A program made the position numbers and the translations under genes. The notes under the pieces are model-generated. The model saw only the letters and a program-made list of their open reading frames with translations, was not told the DNA's origin and made no database searches. Source: Opitutaceae bacterium UBA6669 (GTDB taxonomy: Bacteria > Verrucomicrobiota > Verrucomicrobiia > Opitutales > Opitutaceae). Taken from it: a DNA stretch of 5,855 nucleotides. The DNA is taken from positions 1,316 through 7,170 of the forward strand of contig DKKJ01000202.1 in assembly GCA_002455175.1 (NCBI GenBank), written 5' to 3'. This document shows, in pieces, positions 5,550 to 5,855 of this stretch. How positions within the stretch are numbered: position 1 is the stretch's first letter; each line of letters begins with the position of its first letter.

Positions 5550-5855
5550 CTAGGCCGGCCGGCCTTTGACCCCCTCCAGCACGGGGCTGGCGTCAGCGAC
5601 CGGACGTACTTCCACGACGAGACCGAGAGGCAGCCCAGGGCAGCCTTTGGCGATTTCTGTGGCTTCATCGATATCGGCGACGGTGAGTAAAAAGTATCCG
5701 CCTACGACCTCTTTGGCTTCGGCAAAGGGGCCGTCGGTAACGCGTTGGCCCTGCGGACCGGAGACAAGCCGGCCGGTCAATCCCAGGGGACGACCGTGCT
5801 CTACTTTGCCCTGGGTTTTCAGGCCGTCGTACCACGCGTTCCATTGTTGAGTGAG
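5550..5855 (-). CDS. YCII-related / DGPF-domain protein, N-terminus missing
   Basis: The minus-strand frame is open from the right edge (codon 5853-5855) to the TAG at 5550-5552, giving 101 visible residues. The family signature is TDGPFAEAKEVVGGYFLL (visible residues 40-57). It follows a preceding GRLVSGPQGQRV strand and leads to an ADIDEATEIAK helix and a closing VVEVRPV strand; this is the ferredoxin-like YCII fold. A TTG at 5778-5780 is not the true start, since matching sequence with WNAWYDGLKTQG continues upstream of it. Full-length relatives are roughly 110-130 residues, so perhaps 20-30 residues lie off the window. There is a C-terminal tail of about 15 residues after the fold. The biochemical function of DGPF proteins is poorly known. 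In many bacteria they are encoded next to ECF42-type sigma factors, which would here lie beyond the right edge. No functional tie to the sugar genes is visible. Confidence 0.88.
   Translation of the reverse strand, partial: LTQQWNAWYDGLKTQGKVEHGRPLGLTGRLVSGPQGQRVTDGPFAEAKEVVGGYFLLTVADIDEATEIAKGCPGLPLGLVVEVRPVADASPVLEGVKGRPA

Noticed and set aside
5553..5564. GGCCGGCCGGCC as a repeat element
   Set aside because: It falls in the final codons and stop region of the DGPF gene and is explained by Gly/Arg/Pro/Ala codons at high G+C.

Overview
The window holds five genes: two are cut by its edges and three are complete. From left to right they are the end of a TonB-dependent outer-membrane receptor (+), a complete cytoplasmic aldolase of the dihydrodipicolinate synthase / N-acetylneuraminate lyase superfamily (-), an exported Asp-box beta-propeller of the sialidase fold (+), an exported six-bladed kelch propeller resembling the NanM-type sialic acid mutarotase (+), and the start-truncated gene of a small YCII/DGPF-domain protein (-). 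The TonB-dependent receptor and the Sec-type signal peptides with AxA sites indicate a Gram-negative didermic host. The mix of a siderophore-type receptor, an Asp-box 'sialidase', a lyase-superfamily protein and a DGPF protein, at moderately high G+C by eye, fits Verrucomicrobiota (Opitutales-like) best. That assignment is an inference from gene content only.

Layout: the receptor and the aldolase gene converge on a 269-bp spacer (1859-2127) packed with inverted repeats, which probably ends both transcripts. The aldolase gene and the propeller pair diverge from a 274-bp spacer (3043-3316), which should carry both promoters and contains a bipartite GC-rich inverted repeat. The sialidase-fold gene and the kelch gene lie 60 bp apart with no visible terminator, so they look like one operon. 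The kelch gene and the DGPF gene converge across 46 bp.

Working together: the three central genes are the classical trio for sialic acid use, namely a secreted sialidase that releases the sugar, a periplasmic mutarotase that converts the released anomer, and a cytoplasmic lyase that cleaves it. The outer-membrane receptor could be the uptake port, although its sequence looks siderophore-like and it is in a separate transcription unit. Two enzymes depart from the textbook versions. The aldolase keeps the Schiff-base lysine but lacks the catalytic-tyrosine YN-P motif and the usual GTTGE/GSTGE loop. The sialidase-fold protein keeps five Asp boxes and plausible Glu/Arg/Tyr active-site positions but lacks the N-terminal Arg-Ile-Pro motif. 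The cluster may therefore act on a sugar acid other than N-acetylneuraminate. This is the main point worth testing.

No tRNA, rRNA, CRISPR array, insertion sequence or attachment site was seen. None of the three visible start codons has a well-placed Shine-Dalgarno sequence.
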